Under the pieces are notes generated by a model. It was not told the origin of the DNA. It saw only the letters and a list, made by a program, of their open reading frames with translations, and did no database searches. Below are positions 58,418-64,000 of a stretch of 64,000 nt of DNA, piece by piece. Position numbers and translations under genes: made by a program. Within the stretch, counting starts at the first letter, position 1. Each line of letters begins with the position of its first letter. This DNA is from Ophiura sarsii (lineage: Eukaryota > Echinodermata > Ophiuroidea > Amphilepidida > Ophiuridae): positions 6,201,607 to 6,265,606 of the forward strand of contig CM069448.1 of NCBI GenBank assembly GCA_035610835.1, written 5' to 3'.

Positions 58418-58805
58418 ACACTGTAAAAAATAAATACTCAATGTTGAGTATACAAAATGTTACTCATTACGATAGTAAATAGGCGACTAAGCGATTTTTA
58501 CTCAATGTCGGTTGATTACTGGTTTACTCAACTTTGGATTAAGAAATTTGCTCTTTAATCATTTTCATGTTTATTAAATTGTACTCAATAGTGATTAACC
58601 ACCTACTTACTCCAAAACGATGCAAATTCTACTCTTTTAACATCGATAACATTTTGACTCAACTTTTGATTACGAAGTTTCCTCTTAGGCCTAATTGGGT
58701 GACTTTTTGTATGAATATGTGTTGATTACATGTTTGCTAAAGTGTTGATTAAAACATTGATTCAAAAATTAATCTCTCTTATGAGTAATTTTACGATACA
58801 ATTTA
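58418..58805. repeat. TTGAGTA / TTGATTA-rich degenerate repeat
   Basis: Begins ACACTGTAAAAAATAAATAC and repeats ACTCAA, TTGAGT, TTGATTA words every 20-40 bp. A shorter region of similar style is at 54360-54650. Probably a degraded MITE. Confidence 0.4.
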
Positions 58806-59263
58806 ACCACAAGGACGACGATGGTGAGATAACGGTTGTTTTGAATCTGCGTGGGCTTCCGGAACAAATATTTAATTTAATTTAATGTTACTTATAATTC
58901 AGGGCGAGCATGTGTTGAAGCTAAAACACACACAAATCTGTTGTAAACGCTTTCAAAAATAAAAATGGTGGGGTTCAGATGCAATCTGACACTTTTTCAG
59001 AAAACAAAATTAATTTTAAATAAGCTTATTATGTTTACCTCGTCACGCGTTTATAACAAATATTATTTGACCACATATCTGTGTGCTTTAACCCATGCAG
59101 TTCGTACTGATTTGTAAGTAGAACATTAAATTAAATAACATTTGTTGAAGACCCCATCACAGATTCAAAAGAACCGTCATATCACCAGGCCATCGTGTAG
59201 CGCCATTTTTACACGTGTTGAATAGAAGCATGCAGCGCTATAGATTAAATTTCACTCTCTTTA

Positions 59264-59973
59264 GGGACCGTTCGTTATTTATGGTGGAGGGGCGGTTGGG
59301 ACAAATTCGAGACTCGTATGTTAAAATTACCTAACCCCCCCTACAGCTGAAACTGACAATTACATGACCCCCCTGCTAACCAGTAGTTTTTTACACAACC
59401 CCCCCCCCCCCCCCTCCCTGAAAAAAATCAACTTGTCACATACTTAAGGGGCTGTCTTTTTTTTCTCCATATTCATTCATTTTGGTAGGTTTTGTGAGTC
59501 TTTATATAACCCGAACAATTTAGAACATTCTGAGCAGAAACGTAAAATCCAGTGAAACGTTCTACTTTTGTGAGCATTGGTGCAAAGCTGAGATGAGGTG
59601 AAAAGCATGAGATTGGATTTTGTAACATTATACACCATGTGGCTCAAATGTCTCGACCGTTGATGTTTGTCCACCATATCGTCGATTTGCTGTTCAGAAG
59701 TCGTCTCATAGTAAAAGTTGTTGAAGTTGAAAGGTATTAAGAAAATATGCGCGAAGCGCAGAAAAAAATTGCATTTACACTCCAAAATATCCTCTAAAAT
59801 ACTCCAAACACCACCATCTTCATATATAGTTCAAACAAATTTACACAACCCCCCTGTTTAGGAATAAAAAGTTACATAACCCCCCCCCCCCCTATTTCAA
59901 CATATGAAAGTTACATGACCCCCCCCCCCCCTATAGTTTACCCCGCCCTCCACCATAAATAATGAACGGTCCC
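59264..59973. mobile_element. Element with GGGACCGTT ends, TA duplication, poly(C) inside
   Basis: GGGACCGTTCGTTATTTATG (left) matches the complement of the right end ..CATAAATAATGAACGGTCCC over about 30 bp with one change. TA flanks both sides. Three C tracts (59399, 59881, 59921) follow ACATGACC, ACACAACC or ACATAACC words. The minus frame 59477-59785 has no recognised domain. Confidence 0.82.
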
Positions 59974-59975
59974 TA

Positions 59976-60533
59976 ATATGGTTTAAATTTGACTTCAATG
60001 GCATGTCGAAGATTGGTTGGCGCAATTTTAAGTAAAATACATTATTTCAATCATACTCTGGCAAGGAGTTATATCAAAACTCCATTTTTGCTCGTTATTG
60101 ATCAACTTATTTTAATCGGTGTCATGTTACTTCTAATTTTTTGCTGCGTACTACTTTTACTGTGTACCACTTATAGGTGTGAATATTGGGAAACGAATTT
60201 CCATTTACTCGATTTCAAGGCATAAGGCAGAGATATCACCTATAAAAACAAATTCATTATGTCCGCGTGTTTGCAATTGTAGGATCTGATACTGGATTAA
60301 TTGCCGAATTGGGTCAATCTTTATTTTTTATTTATTGCTTTTCTGAAGTTGAGCAAATTGTCCGAGCTGAGTAGATGCTTAATTGGAAAGCATAATCAGA
60401 ATATCCATCTGGCACTGCTTTCCCTGGATAAAATCCGTTTTGCAAGGCTGAAGGCAACTACATTTGAATAATTAGCTCTCGGTTGTAACAAAGATTCAGC
60501 AGTGTTTCAAAACAGGTCGTCAGTCAACAATAC
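59976..60533. other. No supported gene
   Basis: The 78-residue frame at 59989-60225 is hydrophobic but has no supporting context. Confidence 0.4.
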
Positions 60534-63500
60534 GGATTAAATTTTCGAGAGTAAATTTAATGGACATGTGACTAATAGGAGGCCGCCATGTTGATGTCGC
60601 TTATATCATGCATGGCTAATGGCTTTCTTGCACAAATTGCAAAGTGATTGTTTATTAACTAAGCTTACCTTACTAATGAAACTTACGAAAATTAACAAAG
60701 AATGCATCCGTTATGGTTATTATTTTCCGCCCAGGAGACAACTTTCAACACCACGCGATACGTAATCCATGTTGTCACAATCGCCATGACTTGCACACAA
60801 AATCACCGAAATGGGTCTTAAATCGGGTTTAAAATTGTCTCTAAATCCTATTTCCGACATCCAAAATGTATATCCGACAATGAGAGGTTGCAGTACGTAT
60901 GAAAGGTCAAGTTAAACGGAGTCAGAGCTCCTCTCCATACGGGTTGACTCCTCCATACAACAAAAAGAGTCTTTAAACATGTTTGTAAACAGTTTCACTA
61001 AAGATAGGGTGTCCACTACGCGCCGCCATCTTGGCCGTCAGCTACGCTGAAACCCCTGCACAGCACACGCACACGCTTACTTTTCCATTTTCAAGAGTAC
61101 AAGTTTAAACTTGCCGTTTTGGTCAGAATAATGAATAAATAATTATGAAACTTCAGATTTCATCGCAAATGATATGTATTCCAATAACAATCGATGAAAG
61201 AAAACCATATGTATCGAAAAATGTGTTGTTTTTAAGGGCTGAAGTTGACTCAATTTCAGGCCTTACGCTGGGAATTTCCCGGCGCAAAAATCACCATTTT
61301 AAAAAACATGATTTTTCAAAATATTATGGCATTTGATCTGAGAAGAGTTAGAATCTACCGATTTTTGCATTAAATAGCAGAGGGTTGTAGCTTTTATTTG
61401 GTACCCAAGGTCGAATCTGAACGGTCTAACCCACATTTGAACCGGAATTCAAAGTTTATTTTTTTGCTGAAAAGTTGGTAACATGTAACTTTTCAGATCA
61501 AATGCCGTATCGATTTAACGCCCAACCGCTAAAATACCTATACCGCCACTGCACGCACTGCCCTTCCCTGTCTGGTACGGCGGTGATTGGGCGCGATTAC
61601 ATGATGTAGGTTACGTCCGTCAGTTGTCCATCAAATACTGCACTGTCGCGCTCGACCATCGCGTTCATGAATATTACGTTAGCACCCCTTGAGGGCGCTA
61701 CCGTGACAGGCTAGCTGTGACGTTTGTTCAACGTGTTTCTGAAAATTAGCGATTGTTTTTTCTCGATGTCTTTTTCATTCCGATCGAATTTGGAAATACT
61801 AACTGTGCCTCAATGTTGTTAATTATCTGTTTATAATTCATAACCAATATTCTGCTAACTTTTATCACTTCAGAATGTTAATTACTGGTGATTTTTTACT
61901 CCATTGTCCATTTCGCGTCCCATTATTCCCACGTGTAAAATGCGTTGCAAGGCTGCATAATTTTGAACCCGTATGTAAAAATAGTAGTTTCGGTTTTCTT
62001 TTCAGGCCTCATTCCTTGCTTATTATTCAGTATAATTGAACTATGATCACATCATTTTAATATTTTATCATCCCCCTTCACAAACGTATTCCTAACCAGG
62101 AAACGGTCCGGGGAACGGGCGCGGGCGACATGACCGCTAGGCTAGGGGTTGTTCCGGCCAGGGGGAGGTGGTCAGGCCAATTGAGGCTGGGGCATCACAG
62201 CAGTCTCATATCTTTCATTCGAAGCATAGTGGAGTATTTTAGACCGGTTTTATTCTCCTTTGGTATTTCTTATGGCCTACCAAGCTTCTTTAAATCTTAG
62301 ATTAGGCCTATATATTTACATTTTGGTTTTATGAGGGCCCCGCGGCCCGGCCATGTTTGGTACAATTTGGCTGCCACGGGAGGGGTCAAAGGCAGGCAGT
62401 CCCCTGGCTATGGACCCCCCCCCCCCCCCCCCCCCCCCCACCTAACTAACTGACAATGAAGTATGTGTTGAACTAGGGGTGGAGGTAACTTTTCCATCAA
62501 TTAGGCAGGGTTTATTTTAAGCTACGCCCCACGGTCAGTGAAATTGAGAGGGAGTCCGGGCCATACACTGAATTTTCTATCCATTTGACCTTGTATTGTA
62601 CCAAGTTCTAGGAGTCCAAAAATAACAAATACATCATACACATAACAACAATATACACAAAAAACATTGTTTCTTTCTTTTATTGCATTTTTATTAATAA
62701 ATAAATTGTGGTTATAATACAAAGTGATAAGAACATACAGAATCACATAAAATTAAAAGATGTGTCTAGCTCTGAAGCATTGATCAGCATGCATGGATAG
62801 TTAGTAATCAACCGGTTCATCAATTTTGCAATTATGCAAATTAGCCTATGTTTCTTATACAAATTTGGCATCCAACTTTACCATATTTTTAATAACCACC
62901 TCAATACAGGTCAAGTTTGGAAAGAATTGTTGTGGTACTACATAATATGGATAAAATATGGATAAATAACGCCATTTCCAGGGTATAGGATTAATCCAAT
63001 TAAATATGCAAATTAGACGCTAATTATGCTAATTAGCGCTAGAATATGTCCCTATTTCAATGATAATGTTCTAAGTTATACATGTGCCAAATCTAGATGA
63101 AAATAACCTCTCCAGTCTTACACAGCATCTCTTACATTATTGCTATAATAATTAGTACTTTTTCTTTGATTCCCCATAGACTTTGTACAGGGGCAAAATC
63201 CCACTGGAGACACCTTTTGCAATGCATTATGGGTAATCCCATATTTTGGCAAATCATCGAATTCCATACGGCTACATCTGAAAAACCATTAGGCTATTTC
63301 TTCTCAGCTTTTTTTTTAAATGTAGAGAAGACGTGGCTACTTCCAACAGCAATTCAAGAATAGTTGTATCGGTTTGAGAAATAGTAATTAATATTGCCCA
63401 AACATACCCATTTTGGGGGTTTTGGTCCAAAAGACGAAAAAGGGTGTTTTTTCGCATCTTTAAAAGGACCTATCTCCGCAACCGATTAACGGTATGAACT

Positions 63501-63733
63501 GATTTTGGGCTTAAAATGCTCGTATTGATGAGCCCTTTCAGATAAAACAATAAAAATAGGTAAATTAAAAGGTTTCAAAAAGTCATTGGACACCCTACTA
63601 AAGATAGTTAACAATATCCCTATGCTGTTGTACAGTAAAGCTTCCACATCCGGGGATCTTCCTCCACTGCACTCGCAATGGCGGCCTCCTATTAGTCACA
63701 TGTCCATTAAATTTACTCTCGAAAATTTAATCC
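60534..63733. mobile_element. 56-bp perfect inverted repeat 3.2 kb apart
   Basis: GGATTAAATTTTCGAGAGTA runs to 60589 (GGAGGCCGCCAT) and is exactly complementary to 63678-63733. No target duplication was found outside the arms. If the 2.6-kb insertion inside is removed, the arms enclose about 600 bp, a usual non-autonomous size. Confidence 0.85.
61006..63596. mobile_element. 2.6-kb insertion with AGGGTGTCCA ends and 7-9-bp TSD
   Basis: AGGGTGTCCA at 61006 and TGGACACCCT at 63587-63596 are inverted. ACTAAAGAT occurs on both sides (60997-61005 and 63597-63605). The overlap with TAGGG means the real duplication could be CTAAAGA (7 bp) or ACTAAAGAT (9 bp). A length of 9 would suggest a Mutator-like element. 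No transposase was recognised. A C tract (62416-62440) and an inner inverted pair GGCATTTGATCTG / CAGATCAAATGCC (61328, 61494) lie inside. Confidence 0.7.
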
Positions 63734-64000
63734 ATCACGTCAACAAGCGTCATTTGGATAATACGTGCAGTTAACCGACAATTAGTTTTGAATTAGTTAG
63801 TTTTGACGAAAAACCATCCTTAACACCAAAGTAATTTTAATACTCATACAAGCCAATATATTATTCATTGGAATGAAAGAGGTTATGCTACTATCTGACT
63901 ATTAATTAGATCATAATATTCACTTACCTAGTGGGACAAGTTAGAAATTAAGATTTTATTTTGAAAGTGAAAGCTAATCATCTACAACCTTAGAAATGTC

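Noticed and set aside
61145..61336. 63-residue frame as a remnant transposase of the 2.6-kb insertion
   Set aside because: No transposase motif can be read in it.

Overview
The window looks like AT-rich eukaryotic DNA, most likely from a marine invertebrate. The evidence is tRNA-derived SINE sequence with an (ATT)n tail, decayed LINE reverse transcriptases, Tc1/mariner relics, many inverted-repeat (MITE or foldback) elements, and more than a dozen poly(C) tracts that nearly all read C on the + strand. No bacterial gene, rRNA, functional tRNA or CRISPR array was found. The species cannot be named from this sequence. An echinoderm or hemichordate is a guess based on repeat style only.

No complete host gene can be supported. 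Three or four short open stretches could be exons: 23.2-23.5 kb (+), 25.7-25.8 kb (-) and 43.5-43.7 kb (+), plus an unrecognised ORF at 57.7 kb. All are low confidence. Everything else recognisable is repeat or transposon. The LINE fragments are at 9.7-10.3 kb (-), 12.5-13.6 kb (-), 20.6-20.9 kb (+) and 26.2-26.3 kb (+), and all are broken by stops or frameshifts.

Layout. 0-8 kb: ATACGCT-type and ACTTTATTTTC-type simple repeats, a TTAA-ended MITE, a 0.7-kb element with long inverted ends invaded by poly(C) sequence, and a SINE. 8-22 kb: LINE relics, foldbacks, strong short hairpins, a piggyBac-like MITE, and the first copy of a DNA transposon family with 5-bp target duplications. 22-26 kb: a foldback made of AAAACCAAG/CTTGGTTTT modules next to an 18-copy, 37-bp minisatellite. 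26-31 kb: a second copy of the 5-bp-TSD family, and a mariner-like MITE inserted in one member of a duplicated repeat. 31-38 kb: a head-to-head Tc1 palindrome, nested foldbacks, and a small inverted-repeat element with a possible THAP-type exon. 39-50 kb: poly(C) elements, an 8-mer ATCTATCA satellite, several dispersed repeat pairs, and three apparently identical 215-bp tandem units. 50-64 kb: a TTAA-flanked MITE, a TA-flanked 689-bp element, a third copy of the 5-bp-TSD family, a tail-to-tail Tc1 palindrome, a 0.7-kb element ending GGGACCGTT, and a 56-bp perfect inverted repeat split by a 2.6-kb insertion with its own target duplication.

The parts do not form a pathway. The window is best read as a layered record of transposon insertion, inverted duplication and tandem expansion. 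The clearest results are the 5-bp-TSD transposon family (three copies, each with an intact duplication), the two Tc1 palindromes built from opposite transposon halves, and the minisatellite whose unit is also found at the far side of the adjacent foldback.
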